42,669 bases of DNA from Alkalibacter sp964582705 (GTDB lineage: Bacteria > Bacillota > Clostridia > Eubacteriales > Alkalibacteraceae): contig CAZOTE010000013.1 in the NCBI GenBank assembly GCA_964582705.1, forward strand, positions 1-42,669, given 5' to 3'. Positions 23,847-32,007 of the stretch are shown here, piece after piece (position 1 is the stretch's first letter; the number at the start of each line of letters is the position of its first letter). Below the pieces are notes generated by a model. It saw only the letters and a list, made by a program, of their open reading frames with translations, was not told the origin of the DNA and searched no databases. Made by a program: the position numbers and the translations under genes.

Positions 23847-24245
23847 TTAGAACGGCAAATCGTCTCCAGCATCATCCATCGGCACAAAATCGTCCATTTC
23901 AGCCCCTTTTGATGCCGAACTTTTGTTCGTACCCTTTGAGTCTAAGAACTCCACCTCATCAGCCACTATTTCCGTTATATATCGTTTCCCGTTGTCAGTC
24001 TCGAATGTCCTTGTCTGCAATCTGCCTGATATCCCAATTTGGCTACCTTTACCTACATACTTCGCAGCATTTTCTCCGGTCGGCCCCCAGACTACACAGT
24101 TGATGAAATCTGCCTCGTTTTTCCCGTCTTGGTTTTTAAACCTACGGTTAACTGCCACCGTGAAACTTGCCACAGCTTTCCCTGATGGGGTATACCTCAA
24201 ATCAATATCCTTTGTTAATCTACCTACTATCACGACCTTGTTCAT
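23847..24245 (-). CDS. ssb: Single-stranded DNA-binding protein
   Basis: The 132-residue protein has the OB fold: MNKVVIVGRLTKDIDLRYTP, FTVAVNRRFKNQDG, ADFINCVVWGPTGENAAKYV and the RTFETDNGKRYITEIVAD strand. The acidic tail ends DDAGDDLPF, the motif that binds host repair and replication partners. It protects single-stranded DNA in phage replication and RecT recombination. Its ATG overlaps the stop of a 36-residue frame. Confidence 0.96.
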   Translation of the reverse strand: MNKVVIVGRLTKDIDLRYTPSGKAVASFTVAVNRRFKNQDGKNEADFINCVVWGPTGENAAKYVGKGSQIGISGRLQTRTFETDNGKRYITEIVADEVEFLDSKGTNKSSASKGAEMDDFVPMDDAGDDLPF

Positions 24246-24352
24246 ATCTTTCTACCTCCACAATCAATGATCAACACCCTAGCTATAAATCTAAACCGAC
24301 TCGGTATTCTTTCGAGCAGCATCCCCGCATTGTACAATATACCTTTTTTCAT
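24242..24352 (-). CDS. Small basic ORF between rusA and ssb (36 residues)
   Basis: ATG 24352 lies behind GGGAGG and overlaps the rusA stop as ATGA. The stop overlaps the ssb start in the same way. The peptide, MKKGILYNAGMLLERIPSRF followed by RFIARVLIIDCGGRKI, is basic and amphipathic. Double coupling supports translation, but I know no relative. Confidence 0.5.
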   Translation of the reverse strand: MKKGILYNAGMLLERIPSRFRFIARVLIIDCGGRKI

Positions 24353-24759
24353 TTCATTACCTCCCAGTTTCTGATTTCAACTTCCACTCTCGGCTCTTCC
24401 GAATATAGCTTCTCCGTGGTCACTTTTACGATTTGTTTATCATCTAGATATGCCAGGTCGTTGAGCGCATCTGTTATGCTTTTAATAACGTTATCCACAT
24501 CCGGCTTTTTAATAGGTCGGAGGATCCCCTGGACCATTTCATATCGTTTTTTCTTCGATGTTGACTTTGGTATTTTGAAAAATGCTTTTATCTCTACATC
24601 GAGAGGACCATCCAAGAGGATCTGCCCGTGTTCGATGAAAAATAACTCTTTGACTAAAGTCTCATAATTTTTAGTTTTGTCCGGTGTGTAAGTGCCCCAT
24701 TTGGTGACCCTTGGTCTTGCCTTTGCGACCGGCTCCCCAGGAATAGTTATTCTGATCAT
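24349..24759 (-). CDS. rusA: RusA family Holliday junction resolvase
   Basis: The 136 residues start with the family pattern IPGEPVAKARPRVTKWG and contain KPDVDNVIKSITDALNDLAY followed by LDDKQIV. The aspartates bind the metal for junction cleavage. It resolves branched DNA left by RecT recombination and replication before packaging. It lies 1 base after the MazG-like gene. Confidence 0.94.
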   Translation of the reverse strand: MIRITIPGEPVAKARPRVTKWGTYTPDKTKNYETLVKELFFIEHGQILLDGPLDVEIKAFFKIPKSTSKKKRYEMVQGILRPIKKPDVDNVIKSITDALNDLAYLDDKQIVKVTTEKLYSEEPRVEVEIRNWEVMK

Positions 24760-24760
24760 C

Positions 24761-25084
24761 TCAATCCTCCCGGTTTATCGATCTTGATTTTTCAAATCCA
24801 TTGGGGAAGCGCCGCTTCAATTTCTCGATGTTCATGCTTGCAACTTCCTCCATAGAAAATCCAATCCCGTCACAAACCTCTCTCACATACCACAGCACAT
24901 CTCCCAATTCCAAGGCAAGTTCTTCTCTCGAAAGTGAATGCCCTTGAAACTTGTGTTTTTTAAATAAGTCGATCAATTCTCCCGATTCTCCGGAAAGCCC
25001 TAGCAGACCATTTTCTATCCGATCAAGACTCGCCCAAGTGTTTGATGTCCTTCTTGATTTTTCTTCGTACTCTTTGAAATCCAT
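24761..25084 (-). CDS. MazG-like nucleotide pyrophosphohydrolase
   Basis: The 107-residue protein carries the MazG core: GLLGLSGESGELIDLFKKHK, and ELALELGDVLWYVREVCDGIG with the acidic metal ligands. Phage MazG proteins hydrolyse nucleoside triphosphates or alarmones and adjust nucleotide pools during infection. It lies between a small helical protein and rusA in the replication module. Confidence 0.9.
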   Translation of the reverse strand: MDFKEYEEKSRRTSNTWASLDRIENGLLGLSGESGELIDLFKKHKFQGHSLSREELALELGDVLWYVREVCDGIGFSMEEVASMNIEKLKRRFPNGFEKSRSINRED

Positions 25085-25102
25085 AACCTCACTCCTTTGT
25101 TT

Positions 25103-25342
25103 TTAGAGATAACCCCTCGGTTTTATTTTATTTTTTCTTGTTAGATCCATAATTAGCAATGCGACTTCATCTATTGCATCATTTATGTTTATTTTGGGTC
25201 GCAGTTTTTGGGCCATAGCAGGGAAGCTGGCCCCTGCATTGTATTCTTTGATCGCAATCTTTACCTCTTCTTTTGTCCAAGAGAAATCCAAGTCCTCGAG
25301 CGCAATGATGATCCTGCCCTTAAAGTTTCTGTTATGGTCCAA
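25103..25342 (-). CDS. Hypothetical protein, possible helix-turn-helix
   Basis: The 79 residues have a short beta start (MDHNRNFKGRIIIALEDLDF), then WTKEEVKIAIKEYNAGASFPAMAQKLRP, which resembles a Myb/SANT- or HTH-like helix set. They end with a DAIDEVALLIMDLTRKNKI helix. It may bind DNA, but I do not recognise a family. It overlaps the DUF4406 gene by 11 bases. Confidence 0.6.
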   Translation of the reverse strand: MDHNRNFKGRIIIALEDLDFSWTKEEVKIAIKEYNAGASFPAMAQKLRPKININDAIDEVALLIMDLTRKNKIKPRGYL

Positions 25343-25646
25343 ATTCGCACCCTTGCAAGGGTAAATAATAGATACGCTTGCCTTTCTTTATGGCCTCCAG
25401 GTGTTCCAATATTGCACCATTTGATTCTTCCCAATTCTCAAGCATAAAGATGCAGTCTGATATATCCACCAGGGCAAAGCAGATTCTCATTTGATCTTCA
25501 TACTCGAGATCTTCAGGAACGATTTCCACCGGGCTCAGGACCTTGTACCCCCAGCCCTGTACCTCTTCTTTCGCTTTGTTGAACTTCCTCAAATATTCCT
25601 CTTTCGTCAGGCCGGTGATCTTGCCGGCAATGTAAGCTTTTGTCAT
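25332..25646 (-). CDS. DUF4406 protein (nucleoside 2-deoxyribosyltransferase-like)
   Basis: The 104 residues start MTKAYIAGKITGL, with the FNKAKEEVQGWGYKVLSPVE, MRICFALVDISDCIFML and NGAILEHLEAIKKGK blocks of DUF4406. The fold resembles nucleoside deoxyribosyltransferases, so a role in nucleotide metabolism is suspected in phages. It overlaps the HNH-type gene by four bases. Confidence 0.9.
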   Translation of the reverse strand: MTKAYIAGKITGLTKEEYLRKFNKAKEEVQGWGYKVLSPVEIVPEDLEYEDQMRICFALVDISDCIFMLENWEESNGAILEHLEAIKKGKRIYYLPLQGCEFGP

Positions 25647-26347
25647 TCTTTAGCCTCCTCGTGGTTTTCAATTTCATCAACCTTATATCCTAAACTTTTC
25701 AAAGTTTCATCGTCCAGGACGATGCCATACACATGATGCAGTTCGAAAAACTCAACCTCTCCCTCGATGTGTACTTTGTTATGGTGTTCCCTGCAAAGAG
25801 GGATCAATGCCCTTCCCGAGTGGCTGATCTTCGTCCGATTGGATCCCATACCGACCCTTGAACCCGTCACATGATGCAGGTCCGCAGGATTCCGACAGAG
25901 AATGCACTGCCGGTACTTTATCGCCAGAAAGATCATAGTGTCGATGTCGTCGGTTCTTTCGACCGGCGGATTCAAGAAAGGAATTTCCCACATGAAGCAG
26001 AACTCAATCAGGTGGTTTATGAAAAATCGGGAAGTTGTCACGCTGCAATTTGAAAGACTGAAGTAGTCCTCGCCAGTTGCGGCAATGTAATCTAGCTTCA
26101 TAAGATCTTTTAATTCTTCTACTTGATATCCGGTGTATAGACAGATATCTCGCAGAGTAGCATATGTTTTTTTTCTTTGGTCTGCACTTATGGTACGACC
26201 ATCATCAATTCTTAATTCGGCCTTGGGCTTTCCTCCATCTCTATATCTTTGGATTACATGCCCGACGTTGACATCGGGTACAAAGACCTTGAACTCTGCT
26301 CCTTTTTCAGTTTGTTTGTATGCTTTAATTTCGCAGTAGAGGTTCAT
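25643..26347 (-). CDS. Putative HNHc nuclease of the phage recombination module
   Basis: The protein has 234 residues. The N-terminal half is not catalytic-looking. The C-terminal half has CILCRNPADLHHVTGSRVGMG, then LIPLCREHHNKVHIEG, an HNH motif with paired cysteines. This family stands next to DnaC-like loaders and single-strand annealing proteins in Firmicutes phages and probably processes DNA intermediates or resolves branches. The gene starts 2 bases after the loader gene. Confidence 0.85.
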   Translation of the reverse strand: MNLYCEIKAYKQTEKGAEFKVFVPDVNVGHVIQRYRDGGKPKAELRIDDGRTISADQRKKTYATLRDICLYTGYQVEELKDLMKLDYIAATGEDYFSLSNCSVTTSRFFINHLIEFCFMWEIPFLNPPVERTDDIDTMIFLAIKYRQCILCRNPADLHHVTGSRVGMGSNRTKISHSGRALIPLCREHHNKVHIEGEVEFFELHHVYGIVLDDETLKSLGYKVDEIENHEEAKE

Positions 26348-26349
26348 GA

Positions 26350-27168
26350 CTACCTCATTAAATCCCTTAGGATCTTTGTTTTTTCCCGGCCATACATCGC
26401 TCGCTTTGATGGCCCTCCAATTTCAATCGGTGTGCACATCTCAATCAACCGGTCGTAAGTTCTCTCGGTCAACTTTTCTCTCAATTGATCGTTGGTGAGG
26501 TTAGTGGATACAAGCATGGGTTTTCCATCACGGTACCGGCTATCTATTATCTGATAAAGCATCGTGGTGGCCCATTCCTTGTTACCTTCCGACCCAAGAT
26601 CATCGAGGATGAGCAGCGAAGCATTTCGCAGGGAGTTAATAATCTCCACTTCACCTTCCTGACCATACCGTCCGTATGTTTCTTTGATTCGGTTTAACAG
26701 GCCAATACTAGATATTGAGATCACCGGCACCATATCACTTAATAGCCGATTAGCAATGCAGGAAGTCAAGAATGTTTTACCTGTGCCCGGCGGCCCCCAC
26801 ATGAGGAAGCCTATCCCTTTGCTTTTCATTTCCCCGAAATTCTCGCAGTAGCGCTCGCCAAACCTTTTCCATTTTGCATTTAATTTATCGACTTTCCAGT
26901 TGTCAAAAGTGCTGTCCTCGAATTTGCGATCCATTAACGAGTGGGCTTTCAATCTTTCAAGTTTTCTTTGCTTCTCCAGGTTTTCTCGCCTTTGCTTTTC
27001 TCTTTCGTATTCCTCAGCCCTGCACTTGCACATAACTCGTACTCTTCGCCTTTTGCCTAACAGTTCAAACTCCCTTTCTTTGGGTTCACCGCAGACATCA
27101 CAGATCATCAATGTGGAATCCGATTCCCTCATAAGGGTCCGCTTTATTACTTCTCCCATGCTTTCCAT
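26350..27168 (-). CDS. DnaC/IstB-like helicase loader ATPase
   Basis: The 272-residue protein has an N-terminal zinc site (CDVCGEPK, then CKCRAEEY) and an AAA+ core with Walker A GPPGTGKT (residues 125-132), Walker B LLILDDLGSE and an arginine-rich LTERTYDRLIEM end. It should load the host replicative helicase at the phage origin. It overlaps the end of the replisome organizer gene by 71 bases, its partner in replication initiation. Confidence 0.93.
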   Translation of the reverse strand: MESMGEVIKRTLMRESDSTLMICDVCGEPKEREFELLGKRRRVRVMCKCRAEEYEREKQRRENLEKQRKLERLKAHSLMDRKFEDSTFDNWKVDKLNAKWKRFGERYCENFGEMKSKGIGFLMWGPPGTGKTFLTSCIANRLLSDMVPVISISSIGLLNRIKETYGRYGQEGEVEIINSLRNASLLILDDLGSEGNKEWATTMLYQIIDSRYRDGKPMLVSTNLTNDQLREKLTERTYDRLIEMCTPIEIGGPSKRAMYGREKTKILRDLMR

Positions 27169-27979
27169 TTTCGATCCCCCTGTCTAAATAATTGCCCTCC
27201 AACACTTTGATGAAATTATTGGGCTTTACTAGCCAATCAAAAGTGATGGTCCAGCCCTTGTTGTTTTGTCCCTTCAAAAAACTTGAATCATTTATACTCT
27301 TTATTGCAGACAAGACCTCATCAATACCATGTTCCTTTATCCTTGCCTTTAGCAGCTTGTGTCTTTGCGTATTGGGATTAATTGACTTCAACCGCTGCAA
27401 GCCTAAATCGTTCCAAGCAGACATGACGGGTTCCAACTTGTTGGAATGACAAGTAGTACTAGTACTACTTATATCTATATCTTTTTCTATATCTAATTCT
27501 TTATCTAGTTCTTCTTCTGTTGCGTTACCTTGCGTTACACTGTAACGCTCTGTAACGTTACACCCAGGACTTTCGCTGGGCAAACTATTCTGTTTTTCCC
27601 GGTATTTTTGTACCCTTTTCTTGGTCTGCTCCCTGATTTTATCTAGGCCTTGAACATTTTGGTGCTTCTCCCAATTAGAGATCTTCATGAAGTCTCCATC
27701 CCATTCAATCATGCCCAACCTAGAAAATGTTTCAAGCGCCAACTTCACTACTGATACCGGCCGGTTAAACTTATGAGATAGCATCTCAGCATTGTACGGA
27801 ATATTTTCAGTCAAGAATATATATCCGTTCGAATTGCAGCGCCCCGCAAGAGTTAGAATCTTAATCCAGATAACCAGAAGGCCATCCGCCTCAGGCATCG
27901 ACTCAACGAAGTTAATCTTCTCATCATCAAACATTGATGTGGTAATCTTTATCCATTTGACATCGCTCATTTTAATCAC
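27098..27979 (-). CDS. Phage replisome organizer / replication initiator
   Basis: The protein has 293 residues. The N-terminal winged-helix domain (MSDVKWIKITTSMFDDEKI, IWIKILTLAGRCNSNGYIFL, MLSHKFNRPVSVVKLALETF) is the phage replisome organizer type. The C-terminal part (LKARIKEHGIDEVLSAIKSI, WTITFDWLVKPNNFIKVLEG) is the conserved helix that recruits the helicase loader. Between them lies a low-complexity stretch (acidic, then Ser/Thr-rich) whose DNA carries repeats and AT-rich sequence, a probable origin. Confidence 0.9.
   Translation of the reverse strand: MIKMSDVKWIKITTSMFDDEKINFVESMPEADGLLVIWIKILTLAGRCNSNGYIFLTENIPYNAEMLSHKFNRPVSVVKLALETFSRLGMIEWDGDFMKISNWEKHQNVQGLDKIREQTKKRVQKYREKQNSLPSESPGCNVTERYSVTQGNATEEELDKELDIEKDIDISSTSTTCHSNKLEPVMSAWNDLGLQRLKSINPNTQRHKLLKARIKEHGIDEVLSAIKSINDSSFLKGQNNKGWTITFDWLVKPNNFIKVLEGNYLDRGIENGKHGRSNKADPYEGIGFHIDDL
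27431..27562. other. Probable phage replication origin inside the initiator gene
   Basis: Five CGTTAC/GTAACG elements stand about one helical turn apart (27523, 27533, 27542, 27552, 27556), the last two forming the palindrome TGTAACGTTACA (27551-27562). Beside them lies an AT-rich track (27470-27515, made of ATATCT and AATTCT-like repeats), then a perfect 20-bp palindrome AAGTAGTACTAGTACTACTT (27451-27470) and a TTCCAAC/GTTGGAA hairpin (27431-27446). Iterons next to an unwinding region within the initiator gene are typical of Gram-positive siphophages. Confidence 0.65.
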
Positions 27980-27982
27980 CTC

Positions 27983-28723
27983 CTAAAACGGATCCAAACG
28001 AAGGTCAACTTCAAGACCTTTATCAGCAATTATTACTCTTTTCCTCGTGGCACTTTCGACCGAATATTTAAACTCTTGAGCATTTGAATTTCCGTCGCTC
28101 AGGTGCAGAAGTACAATATTAAAAACCATATCCAAGTCATTATTTTTGAGAAAATCAATCGTGTTGCCAATCTCGAAATGGGTAGCAATTACCCTCTTTC
28201 TTTGGGAAGGATGGACCTTTCCATGCTCGACATTTGAGTCAAGGATCTCAAGTGAGTAGTTCGATTCGACTAGTACATGATTTAAACCGCCGAATTTATA
28301 CTCAAGGTAACAAGTGTCCGTTGCAAATAGAAGGGTCCCCATTTCAGCATGGTGCACCAGGAAGCCTAGTGGCTCGTCTGCATCGTGCTTTACTCCAAAA
28401 GGCATCAATGTATACCCCCCGAGCTTAAAGCGATCATTTCGCCGAACATGGCGGTATCTGTGCCCCGATTTTCCCAAGGCAGTGAAGGTCCCACCTGATG
28501 CGTACACGTTTATGCCGGATTTCACAAAGTCGCCAATATACTTTGCATGGTCCAAGTGTTCATGGGTTACCACAACCCCCTGGACCTTAGAAAAGTCAAA
28601 TGAGAGTGCTTTCTTCACTTCCTGAAACTTTATGCCAGCCTCGAGGACCAGAGACTCAGATAGGCCCTCAAGGATATAGCAATTGCCTTTTGAAGATGAT
28701 CCAAGAACTTTCAGCTTCATCAA
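27983..28723 (-). CDS. MBL-fold metallo-hydrolase of the recombination module
   Basis: The 246-residue protein has the metallo-beta-lactamase fold with THEHLDH at residues 53-59. Further ligands follow: the His of FGVKHDADE, the Asp of ATDTCYL, and His residues in ATHFEIG and LLHLSDGN. It resembles YycJ/WalJ-type single-domain hydrolases, some of which are nucleases. The place between RecT and the replisome organizer is conserved in many Firmicutes phages. A 5'-3' exonuclease role feeding RecT is an inference. Its ATG overlaps the recT stop. Confidence 0.88.
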   Translation of the reverse strand: MMKLKVLGSSSKGNCYILEGLSESLVLEAGIKFQEVKKALSFDFSKVQGVVVTHEHLDHAKYIGDFVKSGINVYASGGTFTALGKSGHRYRHVRRNDRFKLGGYTLMPFGVKHDADEPLGFLVHHAEMGTLLFATDTCYLEYKFGGLNHVLVESNYSLEILDSNVEHGKVHPSQRKRVIATHFEIGNTIDFLKNNDLDMVFNIVLLHLSDGNSNAQEFKYSVESATRKRVIIADKGLEVDLRLDPF

Positions 28724-29448
28724 AACCCTGGATCCTTCCGGTTGGTATTCTCTTGAACAATCTCAGGCTCCACGTCTATGATTTCCGCCTCTTCCACGAC
28801 CGGATCAATTTTCAGGGTTTTCTTGTTGGCTTTTTCCTTAACTTCGTTTCTCATTTCTTGCTCAGGATCTACATGAACCTGCCCGGCTTCTTCTTCGGTA
28901 TACAATGCTCCTAAATCTTCCGGGAATGCTTCACGCAGCGCCTGAACTATTGCAGTTTTTCTGATCATTGTCGCAGGCATCTTGTTCCATGTAGACTGAC
29001 CCTTGTTATATTCATCAAGTGATATCTTTGATGTGTAAGGCTTAGAACGATCTTTTTTGTAGGCACGACACCAGCCGCCTAAGAGTTTGTCTGATGCAAG
29101 CTTAAATGCCCCTTCTTCTTCAACTATCTCACCACTACGATCAACGATGATACCGGCCTCGAACCCGTCAAATCCCTTTGCTCTTTCCGCTTTCTTCATG
29201 TAAGCTTCTTTGCTGGTGATTATCTGAGCTGGTGCGCCTTTGAACTTTACAAGGTATGCTTCCCGAAGGAAAGGATTTAACTTTTGGAACTTGCAGAGAT
29301 TCATAAACATCACGACCTCTTGGTCCGTAACTTTGTCATTTCCAGAGGTGAGGTAGTTCTTCACCGTGTTTGCTGTGAGCTTCACTTCTTCGCCATTCAC
29401 CTCGTAGATCATGGGCTTGTTTGCTAATTCTGTGCTTTGATTTGTCAT
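28720..29448 (-). CDS. recT: RecT single-strand annealing protein
   Basis: The 242 residues carry RecT family blocks: VKNYLTSGNDKVTDQEVVMF, LCKFQKLNPFLREAYLVKF, IITSKEAYMKKAERAKGFDG, and TWNKMPATMIRKTAIVQAL before FPEDLGALYT. It anneals homologous single strands in phage recombination. It is followed by the MBL hydrolase (4-base overlap) and preceded without gap by the Rad50-like ATPase. No YqaJ/lambda-type exonuclease gene is seen in the module. Confidence 0.95.
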   Translation of the reverse strand: MTNQSTELANKPMIYEVNGEEVKLTANTVKNYLTSGNDKVTDQEVVMFMNLCKFQKLNPFLREAYLVKFKGAPAQIITSKEAYMKKAERAKGFDGFEAGIIVDRSGEIVEEEGAFKLASDKLLGGWCRAYKKDRSKPYTSKISLDEYNKGQSTWNKMPATMIRKTAIVQALREAFPEDLGALYTEEEAGQVHVDPEQEMRNEVKEKANKKTLKIDPVVEEAEIIDVEPEIVQENTNRKDPGF

Positions 29449-31449
29449 TTAAAGTTCCTCCTTGATTTTAAGTTCCTTATCCCCAGTAACACGCAGAGAT
29501 ATCATCTGACCAGAGCCACGATAAAGCTCATTTACAGCCTCGCTATTATCAATAAATATCGGAGTGCGAACACCATAGTGGTCAGAGATCACGTCGATGA
29601 TTTCCAGCCCACTGTTTATCTTGGCGGCATTATTTGCATCTGGGTAGGGAACACCACCGATCAGTGCTTCGCAAGTAGGTTCAATCCCGCCGTTGACTAG
29701 TTGATTAAAGAGTTTGAATCCAACCGTTTTAAACTTCTCGTTGACCCTGGACTCTAACAAATTGACTTTTGTCTTTGCGAACTCTTCTACCAGGAATTCC
29801 TGTCCTTCGAGTTTTGCAATTTCCTGGGCAAGATTCTGCTCTTCCTTTTCTAGCTCAGTAATTCGTTCAAGACCTTTCTCCCTTTGTTTTTGTGACTGGA
29901 CACGTACACGTATGCCTTCCAAGGTCTCAACCAGGTCTCGCTTTTTATCTTTCAAGTCTGATTTTCCGTCTACTGAAACATCTCCGTCTAACTTCTTTCT
30001 CACTTCTGCAAGTTTTGGTTTCAAGACGTCTTCTATGGTTTCTTTGAGTTTTTTAATCTCATCCGTTTCAACCGGTTTGGGTAATTCGGATTCTAACTCC
30101 TTCGCAAGATCTTCTATCCTGGCGGTAACAGCACTGATGTCTTTTTCCTCTTCTGACTTTGCAAGCTGTAGCTCTGCAATTTCATCGTTTAAAGCCTTAA
30201 CACAATCCGCAGCCGCCCTGCCTCTTTCTCGTATACGTGCAAGCGTTTTGTCTTTCCGTTTTTCAAAGTTGGCAACTAACTCTGACCTTTTGCTCTCAAT
30301 CTGCCCTGGTGGTAAATCTTGCTTGCAGGTAGGGCAGATGAACACATCATCATCAAGTTCAAGCTGCTCCTCGTCGACTTTGAAAAATTCATCCCTCAAT
30401 TCTTCCGTCTCTTTTTTCTTTTGCGCCAGTTCGTTTGTTTTTGACTCAATCTTGAAATCTATCGATTGAAGCCCATTTTCCAGCCTGTGTCGATCGGATC
30501 TCAGGTCCAACATTTCTGATTCCGTTTGATTTCTGTGATTGTAAGCCGCAGACACCTGGCTGCTCATGAGTTTTTTTATATCTTCCTCCGTTGCTGCAAT
30601 CTGGCCCTTTATCAAGTACTCTTCTTTGATTAGAGCCACCTTTTTCTTCTCTCTTTCTTCCGCAGCACTAGCCATGGATTCAATGGACTGATCCAGCTTT
30701 TCAATAGAGCCTTTCATTATTTCAGCTTTTCTCTCCAGCTCACGAAGGTCTTCTTCTTCCGGCAGTCCACGGTGGACCTCATCAATTCGAGTGGGTATGG
30801 TCTTTATCTGCTCGTTTAATTTCCGCTTCTTGGCTTTTACTTTTTTCTCAAACTCAGCGATGTCTTCTCCGCTAGAGAGAACCTCATCAAGTGGAGATAA
30901 ACCCACGTTTGACTTAAGAACCTCAGTGTCGTCCAACTCTCCCAAAATCTCCATCAATAGATCCCGTCGTTTTTCCCAGTGCAGCCCCTCAGAGAAATAA
31001 AGAGGATTAGCAACAAGCTTGAATGTATCGACGTCCACCAGGCTCTCGATCTTATCGTTATACTCTGATTTTTTGACTGGAACTCCATCAATCGAGTAGG
31101 TAGTGGTGTGGCCGGTTAGCTGATGAGCAGCCTCGCCCCTGCGCTTTGTCCATTTTTCTTCGTAGGTTTTTGAAAGTTCCATCTCTTTATTGTTCACGCT
31201 CAGCAGAGCAGTCACTGTATGACTAAGGCCGCTAATCGCCTGACCTTTATCGTCATGGGTTTTGATGCTAAACGATGACCGGTCGCTCGAATCCTTGTCA
31301 AATAGCAGCCAGGTAAACGCATCCACAATAGTGGTTTTTCCAGTAGCGTTGGCCCCGGAGATCACTGTGTCTTTACCTCCGAAATCTATCGCCTTTTTCT
31401 TGATTCCTTTGAAGTTTTCTAACTCCAGTTTCAATAGCCTTATTTCCAT
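29449..31449 (-). CDS. Rad50/SbcC-like AAA ATPase with zinc hook
   Basis: The 666-residue protein has Walker A SGANATGKTT at residues 31-40. Long coiled-coil arms follow, interrupted by a CPTC hook (Cys372, Cys375), and then a C-terminal lobe with the PIFIDNSEAVNEL Walker B-like segment. This is the Rad50/SbcC layout at about two thirds of the usual size. Such ATPases hold DNA ends and normally work with a nuclease (SbcD/Mre11). No SbcD is present, and the neighbouring MBL-fold protein is the only candidate in the module. Confidence 0.9.
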   Translation of the reverse strand: MEIRLLKLELENFKGIKKKAIDFGGKDTVISGANATGKTTIVDAFTWLLFDKDSSDRSSFSIKTHDDKGQAISGLSHTVTALLSVNNKEMELSKTYEEKWTKRRGEAAHQLTGHTTTYSIDGVPVKKSEYNDKIESLVDVDTFKLVANPLYFSEGLHWEKRRDLLMEILGELDDTEVLKSNVGLSPLDEVLSSGEDIAEFEKKVKAKKRKLNEQIKTIPTRIDEVHRGLPEEEDLRELERKAEIMKGSIEKLDQSIESMASAAEEREKKKVALIKEEYLIKGQIAATEEDIKKLMSSQVSAAYNHRNQTESEMLDLRSDRHRLENGLQSIDFKIESKTNELAQKKKETEELRDEFFKVDEEQLELDDDVFICPTCKQDLPPGQIESKRSELVANFEKRKDKTLARIRERGRAAADCVKALNDEIAELQLAKSEEEKDISAVTARIEDLAKELESELPKPVETDEIKKLKETIEDVLKPKLAEVRKKLDGDVSVDGKSDLKDKKRDLVETLEGIRVRVQSQKQREKGLERITELEKEEQNLAQEIAKLEGQEFLVEEFAKTKVNLLESRVNEKFKTVGFKLFNQLVNGGIEPTCEALIGGVPYPDANNAAKINSGLEIIDVISDHYGVRTPIFIDNSEAVNELYRGSGQMISLRVTGDKELKIKEEL

Positions 31450-31491
31450 TCATTTTCCCTCCCTAAAGTTACCCACAGCCTGTGTGGACAA

Positions 31492-32007
31492 TTAAACATC
31501 TAACAGAATTATCTTTCTTTGCTGGACACCGAAGGCCATCGCAGCCTCAAAACAGTCAGCGTAAACATCAATCGCTATGCCATCATAATTTCTCATGCTG
31601 GCGCCAGTGTCGCCAGCGATGAAAGTCCGGTCAAACCCTTCAATCCTCAATCTGGTACCATAGGGTATTTTTTTAGGATCTACCGCAACCACAGTAGGTC
31701 CACTCGGCATCCCGCTAGCAGTAACCCTCGGGTCCCCTTGAGAGTTGATCCCGTTCCGGTCGTCAAGCGGTGAATACATAGTAATCCTCGCAACTACAAT
31801 CTGACTCTGGTTATCTTCCAACCCTTCCTCGAGAACATCAACCTTATTTCGCAGCCAGTGAACCTGGGCACTGAGCAAATCCACCTCATACTGCAGCTGA
31901 GAGTATTCCTTCCTCAAGGTCCGAACATTTACACACCTAACAACATTGAAAATCAGCAGCAAGATTAATAAGAGTAATACAATGAGACGAAATCGTTTTT
32001 TGTACAT
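31492..32007 (-). CDS. Membrane-anchored 3D-domain protein in the early region
   Basis: The 171 residues have an N-terminal signal anchor (residues 7-23, LIVLLLLILLLIFNVV) and a short coiled coil (about 30-65). A C-terminal 3D domain follows: ARITMYSPLDD, GDPRVTASGMP, VAVDPKKIPYGTRLRI, then GDTGASMRNYDGIAIDVY with the aspartates that name the family. 3D domains occur in MltA- and RpfB/YabE-type wall enzymes. An extracellular wall-active protein this early in the operon is odd for a lysin and may alter the cell surface of infected cells. Its start touches the antirepressor stop. Confidence 0.88.
   Translation of the reverse strand: MYKKRFRLIVLLLLILLLIFNVVRCVNVRTLRKEYSQLQYEVDLLSAQVHWLRNKVDVLEEGLEDNQSQIVVARITMYSPLDDRNGINSQGDPRVTASGMPSGPTVVAVDPKKIPYGTRLRIEGFDRTFIAGDTGASMRNYDGIAIDVYADCFEAAMAFGVQQRKIILLDV

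Noticed and set aside
29714..30469. Open frame of 251 codons on the plus strand, serine/phenylalanine-rich
   Set aside because: It is the shadow of the coiled-coil part of the Rad50-like gene. Glu/Lys codons read backwards give Ser/Phe/Leu.
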